64,000 nucleotides of DNA from Clusia tigrina (lineage: Eukaryota; Arthropoda; Insecta; Diptera; Clusiidae): contig OV050030.1 of assembly GCA_920105625.2 (NCBI GenBank), positions 67,547,807 through 67,611,806 on the forward strand, given 5' to 3'. A program made the translations under genes and the position numbers. The notes under the pieces were generated by a model. It ran no database searches and had not been told where the DNA came from. It saw nothing but the letters and a program-made list of their open reading frames with translations. Numbering within the stretch: position 1 is the stretch's first letter; each line of letters opens with the position of its first letter. This document shows positions 46,001-57,172 of the stretch, piece by piece.

Positions 46001-47465
46001 GCCATACAAATCTGAATTTGACTGCAATGAAGAACGAAAAAGAACGGTTACAGTGAACGTGGCCCAATCATGCGGAGACCACTTCATAAACAACATCAAC
46101 CATAGGAACTCATTTCCTAAACTCCAAAGGATCACAGCCTATGTAGCTCGCTTTATTCAACACAGTCGCAATCCTAACCACAAGAAGGGCTCCTCATTAG
46201 CCTGCGAAGAGCTCGAAGAGGGATTGCGCATCATAATTCGAGCCATGCAGCAAGGTGAATTTGCAACAGAGTGGCAGCATCTGAAATCCTTTAAAGAACT
46301 TCACAAATCCAGTGAGCCTAATCACTTTCATACGATGCAAAACACCCGATGTTACTACCCGCATCTCATCCACTCACGAAACTTTTGATGGAGGACATTC
46401 ATCAAAAAAACCTGCATATCGGTCCACAAGGACTTATAGCGACTACACGGCAACATTTCTGGCCGGTAAAAGGGAAAGCTCTGGCACGAACGACGGTGCA
46501 AAATTGCATCACATGCTACAAAAACAAGCCTAAACTGCTAACTCAAATCATGGGCAATCTACCTGCGGATCGCGTAGTACCTGCTAGGCCATTCATCAAC
46601 TCTGGCGTAAACTTCTGGGGACCCGTCTCGTCACACTATCGCCTAAGAGGAAAGCGTCCTCAGAAAGGCTATGTTGCGGTATTTATAAGGCTTCACTACG
46701 AAAGCAGTACACTTAGAAATGGTAACTGACTTAAGTACCGAAGCCTTCATTGGAGCTCTGACGCGATTAAGGTATAGACGCGGCAACTGCACAAACTTAT
46801 ATTGCGACAACGCCACAAACTTTGTAGGTACCAAGAACAAACTTTCAGCGCTCACCGAGTCCATATTCTCGACAGGGGGCCAAGAAAAAATAAGAAATTC
46901 CTGTAACTACAAAGGAATCAATTTCCACTTCATTCCTCCCCGCGCTCCTCATTTCAGAGCCTTATGGGAGGCAGCTGTCAAATCGGCCAAACACCTTCTT
47001 CAACGCAGTCTCAATACCGCGTCCCTCACATATGAAGAACTGGATACACTTATAATTGATATCGAAGCCATACTCAATTCCCAGCCTATTACCCCCATTT
47101 CAACTGACTCCAGAGACCTGGCGGCATTAACTCCGGGACACTTCCTAATCGGAGAACCCATGACTGCCTCCATCTACACCGCGGCAGCTGCTTGGAAGTT
47201 TCTTTGGGCAAACGCTGGCAATTAATCAACATTATCAATCAGGAATTCTGGCACAGATGGACTAAGGAATACCTGAGTGAACTGCAACAGAAAGCAAAAT
47301 GGAAACAACCCCAGAAGAACATAAAACTTGGAAGGCTGGTCTTAATTAAGGAAGACAACACACCCGTTCGTCAGTGGCCTCTGTGACGTATAAATAAGGT
47401 ATATAATGGCGAAGATGGCTATATTCGTGTTACAGACATCCGCACCTGCAGCACCGCCGAAAAAA
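46001..47465 (+). pseudogene. BEL-1 integrase and C-terminal domain
   Basis: Linker ITAYVARFIQHSRNPN, then LPASHPLTKLLMEDIHQKNLHIGPQGL (zinc-binding His) and NCITCYKNKPKL (Cys pair) at 46349-46550. Core: SGVNFWGPVSSHY (first Asp position reads Asn), then 46719-47225 with TDLSTEAFIGALTRL, LYCDNATNFVGTKNKL (second Asp) and PHFRALWEAAVKSAK (Glu). C-terminus: LTPGHFLIGEP, GRLVLIKEDNTPVRQWPL and a final RVTDIRTCSTAEK near 47450. Frame changes near 46720, 47200 and 47385. Confidence 0.82.
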
Positions 47466-49015
47466 TGTCGACTTAGTATACGCTACAATTCTTTGCAGGT
47501 GTCGAAATGAGTTCCAGTGATTGATTTCTTCCCAGAAAGTTGTTGACTCTTTAGAACTGAGCGTTATAGCTGCAATCGTCTGCCGCCTGAGTTTCAAAGC
47601 ACATTGTTGTCGCAGAAGTTGATGTGGCCAAATTGTCATAGATCCGTGCAGGAACTTAGGTACATATAGGCAAAACAGGTTGTCTACCAATTTAGCTGGT
47701 GTCACGCCTCTGTATACCAGGTATGCAGGATTGTCCTGGGACGGCACGTGACGCCATTGTTGTGGATTAGTTGCTTGCTGAATAGCCGAAAGCTGTGGAA
47801 TCAGACCAAAAATGCGTACTGTGCGAAAGAAGACGTGACGTGGCACACTGATGCTTTCTAACTTCTGCAAGTATATTTTGAAGGGTAGCCGTGGTTTGGG
47901 AAGTGGTGCTGGAAGTTCTGTATCCCAGTCCAAGTTTTAAGTTTCCATAGTTGTTGAAGAAATATTTTTACTGTGGTCGTGACTGGCGCGACGAAGACAA
48001 GGGTATAAAAAATACGGGAAATGTCTGCTAAGTCTGAACGCTTTGTTATCCTACCGGATTCAACTACAACGACCTTGATCTTAAAGTCATCATTTGAAGG
48101 GCTCCAGGTCAATCGCATTGTTTTGATTTTGTCTATATTTACTTCACGGTCCGTGACTGGAATTTCTTCTAGTAACCTTGGGTGATTCGAGCACCATTTC
48201 CGTAAATTGAAACCCGCGGAACTTATCATGAGTCGAAGTTACCGTTGTATTTCACATGTAGTGGAGATATGGTCAGATCCGCTCAACACATCATCGACAT
48301 AAAGTTGGTATTTGTTACTTCATCCTCAGCCAGACAAGAAAGTGCGCCGATAGTCAAATACGGTGCAGACTTTGTACCGTAGGTGACGGTCGTGAACTGA
48401 TAACACTTCATGGGATGTGAGTGATCCTTTCTCAATCTGATAATTTGGTACTTTTCATCGTCTTCATCTACCCGCACTTGTCTGTATATCTTTTCAATGT
48501 CAGCTGTAAAGACGAATCGTGGTAGCCGGAAACTCAAAAGAATATTGAACACATCTCCCTGGATAGTTGGTCCTGTTGCCAGAAGATTGTTTAAAGAAAC
48601 ATTGGTTGATGTTTTGGCTGAAGCATCGAATACAACTCTTAGCTTTGTCGTTGAGCTGTCTGGCTTCAAGACGTCATGATGAGGAAGAAAGTAGGGGGGA
48701 CTCTTGATACTAGTTATGTCAATCTCTTTCATATGACCAAGCTTCTCGTATTCACGAATTTTCATTATTTTTCGTTCAATTGCCATGAACTGTTGCAGAG
48801 CTAACTTCCGTGATTCTCCCAGTTGGTTTGGAGTAGTTTAGAACGGCAATTTCACTATGAAGCGCCCGTTGTTATCACGTTGATAACAATGCAGAAAATG
48901 TTCTTCACAGCGACGCTCGGCGGTTGTAAACTTACAGCTAGGTGAATCACATCCTTCAAGTTGCTAGAATTTTTCAAGAGTGTCGTTGCCGTGTCGTGGT
49001 GGTTCCCTCCATTCT
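47466..49015 (-). pseudogene. Second BEL/Pao pol fragment (BEL-2): RT to start of integrase
   Basis: Minus strand: RT start at about 48960-48855 (EEHFLHCY-like, frameshifted), then 48786-48283 with SPPYFLPHHDVLKPDSSTTK, VVFDASAKTSTNVSLNNLL, FTADIEKIYRQVRV and VTYGTKSAPYLTI. Motif C QLYVDDVLSGSDH is at about 48305-48265. 48229-47858 has FNLRKWCSNHPRLL. 47830-47640 has WRHVPSQDNPAYLVYRGVTP, the end of RNase H, and the linker LQRIVAYT. Most of RNase H is deleted. It joins BEL-1 tail to tail at about 47465. Confidence 0.8.
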
Positions 49016-49019
49016 CCTG

Positions 49020-49690
49020 ACTATTGTGAAAATAATTGTGGGCGCGGCAGTTAAAATAATGTGCGCGTGGCAGTAGTAATATGATCCCCATAATTTGCAT
49101 ACACACTATTATGGACCCGATTCGTCAATACGAGCATAGGTAGACTAATTTTAATTTTAGACACGAAAGTTTCTTTAATCAAAAGTGGGCGTGTCCTTAC
49201 TCTGATTAACCTCTTTTTTCGATAGCTTTATAATTTTGGTAAAATTTCGTGCACAAATCTCCAATAGATCCTAAGTTATGAACTTTTTGTTAATAGTGGG
49301 CGTGTCAGTTGATGTATACAGCCCACTTTTTGCATAGTGTTTACTAGGACCCACGAGACATGCGAAAAGTCCATAACTGCCAAATTGCATCACTGTTCCA
49401 TAAATTGGACCAAAGTTATATTCATTTTAAAAAAGGTGAGAAAAGTTTCTTATATGGGAGGTAGGCGTGGTGTTTGTCCAAATCGGCTCATATAGCAATC
49501 CGATTCTATATCTTTGTCAGGACTATACCTTTGCAAAGTTTCATTAAGATCGCTCTGACGGTGTAGCAAAAAAGAGGCCACAGACGGACAGAGGGACGGA
49601 CAAAATGAAAATGGCTTGGAAAGTGATTCAGATCATATCTGAACATACTCGTATATACAAGTATATCCATACCTACCACACCTCCTTCTT
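49020..49690 (+). repeat. Dispersed non-coding repeat, copy 2
   Basis: Matches 37850-38420 in order: CACACTATTATGGAC, a CATAGGTAG..CTAATTTTAATTTTAGAC stretch, ATCxTAAGTTATGAA, CCATAACTGCCAAATTGC, GGTGAGAAAAGTT.CTTATATGG and GGTAGGCGTGGT, ending in a shorter GACGGACAGAGGGACGGAC run (49583-49600). Same orientation as copy 1. Confidence 0.78.
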
Positions 49691-49749
49691 GAAATTGCAA
49701 CCCCTCTCAAAAGCACAAAATTAGTGTATTCTTTTTACCATTTTTAAAT

Positions 49750-50530
49750 ATAAAAGTTATAAAAATAAGAGCTGATGCTCAACTCTCCCAATTAAATGCC
49801 CTCCAAAACGTCATCCCCCAAGGCTCATTCCTTTCTGTGATCCTAATCCTAATCGCCTACAACAAACTCTGCAACACTCTGGCTACAGAGACGATTTTAT
49901 CTTGATAAAAAAATGAACAACAACAAGAACGTGATCCTAATCATGAATGATAATATCGTCAGGAAAATCCCAAGCTGGTGTGACTATTCAGATGCAGAAC
50001 TGTCACTAGAAAAGTGCAAACAAATTCACATTTACTGAAAGCTTTATCAATATCACTTCCAATAACATGAACATATTTTATGTGGAAAATCTAAAAATTC
50101 TTAGGATCATATCAATAGTCTTTTATCTGCGTTAAACAAACGACTTAACATTATAAAATGTCTTTCTAGTCAAAATTTCAACTCCAATACTATTTCACTC
50201 ATTTCTACACTAAAATCCCTTATTATATCAAAAATTAACTATGCGGATACTCCCCTAAACCAACCCTAAACAAATTTAATACCTTTTTACACTCCCCCAT
50301 AAGAATCGCTTTAAGTATATATCGTACTACACCCATTTACAACATGATTTATGAAGCCAATATAATGCCAATTGAGGCAAACCGTGATCTCATCAGAACC
50401 AAGTTGTACAAGTTCATAATTCTGAATAACTACTCCTCCCTATCCAATCTAGCAATCAAAATAAATAATAGAAAAGAAACCAAACGATACCATCTACACT
50501 TAAGAGAATAATAGACAAAGCTACAAAACT
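49750..50530 (+). pseudogene. I-like reverse transcriptase fragment
   Basis: Contains NVIPQGSFLSVILILIAYNK at about 49822-49880 (motif B, GIPQGSPLSV type), a decayed motif C, and the thumb in shifted frames with SKINYG, FYTSPI-like and YEANIMPIEANRD at about 50350-50390. Both ends are truncated. It belongs to the same broad clade as the elements at 2-6.6 and 15-19.8 kb. The boundary with the gypsy element is near 50540. Confidence 0.6.
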
Positions 50531-50576
50531 ATGCAGCTGCCTCAATGGACTAATCATCAGATAATCAGCAAAAGGA

Positions 50577-51110
50577 ATGACAAAAAGAATTAACGCAATC
50601 TCAACAGCAACAAAAACATTGTTTGTTCACACTGTGGATAGAAACACCATGAAGCACGCCAATGCCGATTCAAGGACAGAAAATGGCACCTTTGCCAAAA
50701 AATTTGACACTGGACTTCGGTTTGCTCTACAAATAGAGTCAAATACGTTTCAAACTCTTCACAAAATTTATGAAATAGAGAAAATTAAAATGTTTCTGTT
50801 TCTAGTGTCTCCGGTGATGAAACGACGAAATGACACTCTCTCTCAGTGGTAATTGATGGAGGGCATTTGGATATAGTCTGTGACACTGTGGCTCCCTGCA
50901 CATTGATTCTTGTAAATCTGTGGAAGGACAAATTGCAAAAGAAACCCTTGCGACTTTGTGACATAAAATATGTCGACAACAGTAGTGCACAAATAAAGGT
51001 GTTGGGTGAGTACGACGCAGCAATTATGCATCGCAATATTGTAAAAACAATTCCAGTCGTTGTTTTTGATACTAATTCACCGCCGCAATTAGGTCGAACA
51101 TTTCTATGAA
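50577..51110 (+). pseudogene. Mag-like nucleocapsid and protease
   Basis: In the frame near 50625, CSHCG is followed by a stop, then KHHEARQCRFKDRKWHLCQK, a double CCHC knuckle. The protease reads VIDGGHLDIVCDTVAPCTLI (about 50850-50910), where the DTG active site is DTV. It continues with LRLCDIKYV and IKVLGEYDA. The zinc knuckle contains an in-frame stop. Both changes imply loss of function. Confidence 0.7.
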
Positions 51111-51119
51111 TTTTTAATT

Positions 51120-51970
51120 TTGATTTCGTACAAGTGAATTTTGTTAATGACTCGAAATATTTATCAACGGTGATAGAGGCGATCAAAAGCGAGTTTTCTG
51201 AACTTTTTGAGAATAAATTAGGAAAATATATCGTTTGTGAAATATCATTACCAATTACTGACAATGCAAAACCTACTTTTTTCAATTGAAAATTCCGATT
51301 GGGGAACACCATAAATAAGTTTTTGCAGGACTTCAATTATCCGCTTCCTAGAATAGACGAAATCTTTGCAACGCTACAGGGAGGTGAACTTTTCACTAAA
51401 CTAGACCTTTCCAGTGCGAACAACCAGCTAGTGCTGGATGAAAATTCACAAATTTGGTGGACATGGAGTACGCCCTTAGGAGCTCTAAAAATAAAGCGTT
51501 TGCCATTTGGTGTAAAGCCGTCTGCGGCCATATTTCAAAAAACAATTTAAAGTTTAATAAGAGAAATACCATATGTAGTTGTTTATCAAGACGGCATAAC
51601 TATTCAGGGAAATAATTTAAAACAACACATAGAAACCTTAAAAGCTGTACTCAATAAACTCAAGTCCTCGGGTTTAAGACTTAACGTAGATAAATGTGTT
51701 TTCTTTCAACACGAAATCACTTCAACCTTAATCTTCCCATCATTCTATCTACAGATGCATCCAAGTGTTCTGTCGCGGGGGGTTCTGTCTCACAGATTTG
51801 AAAATAATAGTCTTCGACCTATAGCGTTTGTTTCCAGAGCATTAAGTTAACCTGAAAGAAACTACAGCACTCTGGAAAAAGGATCGTTAGCTAATGTATT
51901 CTCTGTTTCAAAGCTGAAACAGTACCTTCTCGGTAAAAACTTCATTTTGCGCACTGATCATAAACCAAGT
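51120..51970 (+). pseudogene. Mag-like RT and RNase H fragment
   Basis: 51299-51550: FLQDFNYPLPRIDEIFATLQ, GGELFTKLDLSSANNQLVLD (motif A) and LPFGVKPSAAIFQ (motif B). Motif C reads VVYQDGITIQG at about 51576-51605, with Gly in place of the second Asp. Then GLRLNVDKCVFF. RNase H: ILSTDASKCSVAGG-like (about 51738-51780), FVSRALS with a stop, LEKGSLANVFSVSKLKQYLL and ILRTDHKPS. No polymerase activity is expected. Confidence 0.72.
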
Positions 51971-51978
51971 TACTATTT

Positions 51979-52488
51979 TTGGTGACTTCAAATCATTGCT
52001 GCCGCACGATTACAAAGGTGGGCACTCATTTTATCTGTTTTAATTGTACTATAGAACATATCAAAGGATATTTAAATGAAGCTGATTATCTGTCTCGAAT
52101 GTCACAAAACATTAATCTTGAAAATTCTGAAGAAAAGTCATTTAAAAATTTCACTGAGTCACAAAACTGTTTGCATTTAAACTTGAAGGACATATCAATA
52201 GAGACTTGCCGTGATCCAACATTATCTAAAGTAAAACAAGCAATACAAACTGGGACCTTAAAAAAAGTACAGGGGAAAGAATTTGAGATGTTCCGCAAAA
52301 AAAAAAATTATGAAATTATGTCTTCGGCAACAATACAGAAACAATCAGGCCCTAGATCATATCGCTACATGTATACAACCAATAACAGTTTAATTAAACG
52401 CCACTTAGATCAAATTAGACACAATAATTCGCATGAGCAAGAATCTCACAACTATTTTTTCTTCATTGGACTCCATAATAATAGCTGA
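51979..52488 (+). pseudogene. Mag-like RNase H end fused to integrase tail
   Basis: IEHIKGYLNEADYLSRM is the end of RNase H with the ADxLSR signature. A linker (DISIETCRDPTLSKVKQAIQ) follows, then PRSYRYMYTTNNSLIKRHLD, which matches the segment after the integrase core. The zinc finger and DDE core between them are deleted within an otherwise continuous 169-codon frame, so the deletion is in frame. Confidence 0.7.
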
Positions 52489-52500
52489 AGAGGGAGAAGA

Positions 52501-52870
52501 CGGTTCATCAGGTCACTTGGAACAAAACTTTCCAGCTAGGGAATTAAGATACACGTCAAGATGGTAAAGTAGTTAAATTAGCTTCCTCAACACGTTAAAG
52601 TAGTTATTTCGTAATGGAGCGATATTGCAGCTAGAATCCATTTGTCTTTCGTTGTTTTGTAAGAATAACACACGATATGTCGAATTATATAAAAAAATGC
52701 ACATTCAATTAAGACTTGTTGATACAGCGATTGGTTATTATTATTATTGAAAATGAACGCAATATACAAAGATGTCTGCACAAAAGTTGTATTTTAAGAT
52801 AATATACGAGTATGTATTCTATTATAAACTTGAGAACAGGCACGATCGACGGTTCAATTGAAACTGATCT
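52501..52870. other. Non-coding gap, possible 3' LTR remnant
   Basis: A/T-rich, no gene. It directly follows the Mag-like pol and may include its 3' LTR, but no second LTR copy is present to confirm this. A sharp rise in G+C at about 52870 marks the next BEL element. Confidence 0.4.
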
Positions 52871-53850
52871 TATTTCGTCACCGGCTCTCCCGCTTCGCCT
52901 GCGCCTTCATTCTCACCACAGCGAAAAGATGGCTGCGGCCTGCTGTACGACCTGGCGGGACCCAATGAGGGGAATTCTCTCCGCACTGAGTCCCGCTCAG
53001 AATCTCATGGTGACTGTGAGCAGGCAGCAGCCACCGTCAGGAGGGCTCCGGCGCGAACATGACGCCCCCTTGCAGTATTGCAAGAGACATGACGATCCAT
53101 TCCCGCCGGCTCCCATCCTGATGCACCCCTTAATGGAGGAGATGGTGGTGTCGTTGGTGGCACCGGGAGCACCCCGGATGTTTGCAGCTGTGGGTAAAGT
53201 GTTTTACCCCCAGGCACACAAAACAAAGTTTGCGGCTCGTGGCTACCTCTCTCCTGCGCCGCGTTGACAGCTGTAGGAATGTCCTGCATACGGCAATGGT
53301 ATGTCCCCAGCGCTTACACATTTCGCACGGGAGTTGTGGAGCCGCTACCTGGTGCGAGCCTGCTGTAGCTGCGGATGTTACGCGAGATGGCGCAGCCGCC
53401 AATGGGGCGCGGGATGTCGCAGCTACCATTGGGGCGCGAGATGGCGCAGCCGCCACTGGGGCGCGGGATATCGCAGCCACCACTGGGGCGCGATATGGCG
53501 CAGCCGCCACCGCGGCTTGAGATGGCGCAACTTCCTGGTTCCGGCGGCGGTGGGATTCCCTTGGCTTACGGACGCGGCATGGCACCTCTGCTACCGTGGC
53601 GCGAGATGGCGAACGTGAGGCAAATGGCGCAGTGGTGGTGTGGACGCGCCCTGGCATTTACCCCTGGTTATGACGACGGTGGACGCTGATCGGCCCCATT
53701 GATGGCGAACGCGCTGCGGGGGCTGGGAACACCAGCTGCACCTTTGGGGCACAAGTAAAGCAAGGACCGTTGTACCGTTTTCCCCGCCAGTCAGCACGGC
53801 ACGATGGGAAAGTCTGTGGAAAATCAAATTTATTATTAGTCATGGGCTTA
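52871..53850 (-). pseudogene. BEL/Pao gag nucleocapsid fragment with repeats
   Basis: Minus strand: the 53657-53130 frame has a basic start, an Ala/Pro/Ser-rich repeat region (units like APVAAAPSR), then CEMCKRWGHTIAVC, TSRKLCFVCLGVKHFTHSC and CSRCHQRHHHLLH, the BEL knuckle pattern. 53289-52871 continues in broken frames. It lies 3' of the BEL-3 integrase on the same strand, in the wrong order for one element, so it belongs to another copy. Much higher G+C than its neighbours. Confidence 0.74.
53386..53520 (-). repeat. 27-bp minisatellite in BEL gag
   Basis: Five consecutive 27-bp units (53386, 53413, 53440, 53467, 53494), each starting GAT or TATGGCGCAG-like. They encode a 9-residue repeat on the minus strand. 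Odd and even units alternate (endings CGG and CGA), suggesting a 54-bp higher-order unit. Confidence 0.85.
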
Positions 53851-54028
53851 CGAGAAAGCTAATAATAGGAGTTAGGATGCTAATAGTAGGAGAAGTAACG
53901 GCGACAAGACTACGTAGAGTACTACAACTGGCAGAGCCAGGCGAGATCTACGACTACCGTTTATCGAGGAAGACTAAAGATTCCATGGAAGAAACGAGGA
54001 GGTATATATAAAAAGGAAAGGCTACAAA
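53790..54028 (-). other. Possible BEL LTR between integrase and gag
   Basis: Non-coding stretch between the BEL-3 integrase end (54029) and the BEL gag fragment. On the minus strand it holds TTTTTATATATACC (TATA-like, about 54015-54002) and AATAATAAATTTG (polyadenylation-like, about 53839-53827). The pol-LTR-gag order would fit two BEL copies sharing one LTR. The boundaries are not defined. Confidence 0.35.
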
Positions 54029-55139
54029 CTAGAAGCTACGAAGAATGGGACTAGCTACAGAAACGGCCAAAAGACCGGATGCCGGGATTACTAAGCCTGC
54101 ACTCCCGCTCGAGGGAGTAGAACCATCTTGACGATGGGCCTTGTAACGATTCCGCGTGCTGTCCGCACTTTCTTGGGAGAGAACTTGAAGCCTACGCCAT
54201 CGATTAAGAATGGAAAGAAAAGGGGTGGTCTCCTCCGAGACGGCTGGTGCAAGAAGTGGTCCCCCAACTAGAAAGTGCCCTGGGGTAAGTGGTTGGAGGT
54301 CGTCGTGATCGTCACTGAGTGCGCTAATCGGTCGAGAATTCAGACATGCCACGACGCGGGCTAATACCGTCGCCAACTCCTCATACGTACTCGTATACCG
54401 GATCTGCCCACCCATTCGTTTGAAATGGTGTTTGAAGCTCTTTACTGCGGCTTCCCACAGTCCTCCCATATGGGGAGCGTTTGGAGGTATAAAATGCCAT
54501 TTTAATTGGTGAAACCAAAGCTGCGTGGTTGCCTGATCCTTAGCTTCTCGAATCACACGTGGGAACTCCATGCGTACTACCTTTTCTGCTCCCACAAAAT
54601 TCTTTCCGTTGTCGGAATAAATGTTAACCGGACACCCCCGTCGCCTAATGAGTCTAGAAAGGGCGGCTAAAAAGGCCTGGGTAGTGAAATCCGTGGTAGC
54701 TTCTAAATGGGCGGCCTTGGTGGCGAAACACACAAAGATGCACACGTAGCCTCTTGTCATTTTATACCCCCGCCCTTGAAACGTTTTAATTTCAAAAGGA
54801 CCAGCGAAGTCAACCCCCGCGGTGCTGAAAGGACGAGACAGGGTGGTGCGTTCCGGGGGCAAAGGCCATGATCTGGCTCAATCTACGTTTCTTTTCTACC
54901 AGGCAAGTTTTACACCGTAAAATAGTACCCTTGACTAAACTAAAACATTCGCGCGTGGAACCCAATATTGAGTTCGAAGGAGCCGAAGCATAAGCTGTTT
55001 TTTCCCCCATACAATGAGATTTGATGGATGAACTCAGTCGTGTAAACTGTCCGTGGTAGGGCAAAATTTGTGGGTGTCGTTCGGAGAACGGGATCTGAGT
55101 GGCATGCGCTAGGCGTCCGTTCACTCGAATCGACCCATC
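54029..55139 (-). pseudogene. BEL-3 integrase
   Basis: 55139-54863: DGSIRVNGRLAHATQIPF, RHPQILPYHGQFTRL (HH) and LRCKTCLVEKKR (CxxC), the zinc-binding domain. A frameshift near 54845 leads to the 54862-54029 frame: FSTAGVDFAGPFEIKTF (first Asp), NIYSDNGKNFVGAE (second Asp), PHMGGLWEAAVKSFKHH (Glu), so the DDE triad is intact. Then LTPGHFLVGGP and RNRYKAHRQDGS. The C-terminal VVVK-type end drifts out of frame near 54110. Confidence 0.85.
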
Positions 55140-55144
55140 TAAAT

Positions 55145-55349
55145 TGTTAGAATTTTCTTGATGCAAAAAGATAAAAATATAATCAACTTGTAATAAATCT
55201 GTAGTACTTTATTCGAGAGCAGGAAAAAGAAGAAGGAGAATAGAAACTTTACAAGAAATGTCAAACTTATAGAAGATAGAAAATTAATTAATAGAGAAAA
55301 GAATAGTGATGCCAGACTTGCGTATTGTCGTCTTACAATAATCTTGACA
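55145..55349 (-). repeat. Copia 3' LTR
   Basis: 205 bp, TGTTAG... to ...TTGACA on the plus strand. It has the same length as, and is identical by eye to, the LTR at 59777-59981. It lies next to the purine tract at 55350-55361. Confidence 0.95.
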
Positions 55350-55361
55350 CGCCCCCTCAAT
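55350..55361 (-). promoter_or_regulatory. Copia polypurine tract
   Basis: On the minus strand ATTGAGGGGGCG directly precedes the 3' LTR. This position and composition are expected for the plus-strand primer of an LTR retrotransposon. Confidence 0.75.
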
Positions 55362-55380
55362 ACGCAGGTATATCAGCTTA

Positions 55381-57172
55381 TCATTCCAGAAACCCAAGAC
55401 CTTGCCGACATTTCACATGATTAACTTTTGGCAACGATTTTGTCAATACGTCTGCAATCATTTCTTGCGTTGGTATGTGCTTTAACTGGAATATAGAGGC
55501 AGCCACGGCATCCCGAATGAAATGGTGCTTGATGTCAATATGTTTTGTTCGTGCATGAAAAATTGGATCATTAGCCAGAAATAAGGCCCCCTTTTTATCG
55601 ACAAAATGCGTTATTTGTTGAACAATGTGAACAAGACCAAGCTCATGTAGCAACCCACGTAAATAGATAGCCTCTTTTCCAGCTTCAGTGTAGCTTACGT
55701 ATTCCGCTTCAGTAGAAGATAGCGCAACAGTTCTGTTCTGTTTTTGTGACTTCCAACTTATCGCAGCTCCACTCAGAATGAAAACGTAGCTTGAATAGGA
55801 TCTCCGGTCGAGAGTGCATCCACCCCAGTCAGCATCAGCGTATCCAACAAGTGACTCATTTGTTTTTCTGTAGATCAGTCCAAGCTCCTTTGTTCCAGCA
55901 AGGTATCTTAGAACTCTCTTGGCAGCATTCCAATGATCTTGGCTAGGTTCTTCAACTAATTGTGCAAGTCTTGAAATAATGTGTGCTATATCAGGCCTCG
56001 ATGCTACGCTCAAGTACATAAGGCTTCCAATAAGTTCTCTATATGTTTCCTTTTTACATGTGCCATCAGATTGGCTGTAGTCTAAGTGCAGATTTACTTC
56101 AGCGGGAGTTGCCAAAGAATTGCATTCACTCATACCATATCTAGTGAGTAATTCTCGTATATAATTCGATTGCTTCAACTCAATTGAGGAACTCCGTTGA
56201 TTTATCTGTAAACCAAGGCAATGCTTTGCTTCACCAATATCTTTTATATCAAAATCCATCATCAAATGACCTTTTATTTTTAGAAGGCTTTCATCATTGC
56301 AAGTCGCCACCAACAAATCATCGACGTATACCAAAACAAGTGTCAGAGTTTTTGATTGTCTTTAACATAGAATAGGCTCGGTTCACTTTTCATTGGTTTC
56401 AGTCCAATTTCAGTTAGCTTCTCACTGAGCTTAGTATACCATTGTCGCCCAGCTTGTTTAAGGTCATATAATGCCTTATTAAGTTTACATACATTGGCGC
56501 CATCATGAATGTTATGCAGCATATCTTTGGCTCCGATATATACTGCCGAAAGTTCATCTTCATTTCTTAAAATGCTTTCGAGCATCTCATTCATCATATG
56601 TGGAATCCTCATAAAGACTGTTTCGTTTAACGTTCCATTCAGGTAAGCCGTCACTACATCAAACTGCCATATCTTTAAACCAAACTGCGTGGACAAGGCC
56701 AGAAAAAGTCGAATAGTTTCCAGTGTTGCAACTGGTGCAAAAGTTTGATGATAGTTAACACCAAATTTTTGGTTGTAACACTTAGCTACAAGGCGTGCTT
56801 TTCGGTGATCAATTTCTCCATTATGTGAATATTTGTTAGTAAGCACATAGCGGCATCCAATATATCCACAGTGTCAGATGCTTTAATGAGATCCCAAGTC
56901 TGGTTTTTAATTAAACTTCTGACTTCGCTCTCTATTGCTTGCTTCCACTCTTCGCTTTTCTTTCCATCAAGGGCATCTCGCATGTCAACTTCAGCAGCAT
57001 TAACAAAAACTTCGTTCTCAAAATCATCACATTGATCACTTGCACTTAAGATGCCATCATCTTCAGTTGCCACACTCAAAGTGCGTGCTTTCCTCGGACG
57101 CAATTGGCGATCTGTGAGCAAAGGTGTTGGTCGTCTCACATTCCTTTTAGTTTTCAGTCTCAGGTGCGGCAA
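55381..57172 (-). pseudogene. Copia reverse transcriptase and RNase H
   Basis: 57172-56786: acidic linker and the start of RT (EEWKQAIESEVRSLIKNQTW), which should read W..AM..E. 56846-56343: KARLVAKCYNQKFGVNYHQT, TFAPVATLETIRLFLAL, WQFDVVTAYLNGTLNETVFM (motif A) and NKALYDLKQAGRQWYTKL. 56334-55381: MVYVDDLLVAT (motif C YVDD intact), LIGSLMYLSVASRPDIAHI, YADADWGGCTLDRRSYS, ALSSTEAEYVSYTEAGKEAI and TKHIDIKHHFIRDAV (RNase H). Frame breaks at about 56850 and 56340. The last 317 codons are open. Confidence 0.9.

Larger units (their letters stand above)
41226..47465 (+). mobile_element. BEL/Pao LTR retrotransposon (BEL-1), interrupted by mariner
   Basis: Gag (41341-42262), zinc knuckle and protease (42264-42801), then, beyond the mariner insertion, RT (44076 to about 45050), RNase H (45100-46000) and integrase (46100-47460). 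Removing 42802-44073 and one TA keeps the protease-to-RT reading frame without a stop at the join. No LTRs are visible at either side; an inverted BEL pol fragment abuts at 47465. Confidence 0.82.
50560..52500 (+). mobile_element. Third Ty3/gypsy element (Mag-like), internally deleted
   Basis: Zinc knuckle (about 50625-50705), protease (about 50855-51110), RT (about 51120-51715), part of RNase H (51735-51970) and the post-integrase tail (about 52310-52440) in order. The integrase core is missing and the RNase H/integrase junction is compressed. The Mag-like assignment rests on the protease block and knuckle layout and is moderate. Confidence 0.68.

Noticed and set aside
53182..53689. GC-rich overlapping open frames on the plus strand
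   Set aside because: They are antisense shadows of the BEL gag knuckles and minisatellite on the minus strand.
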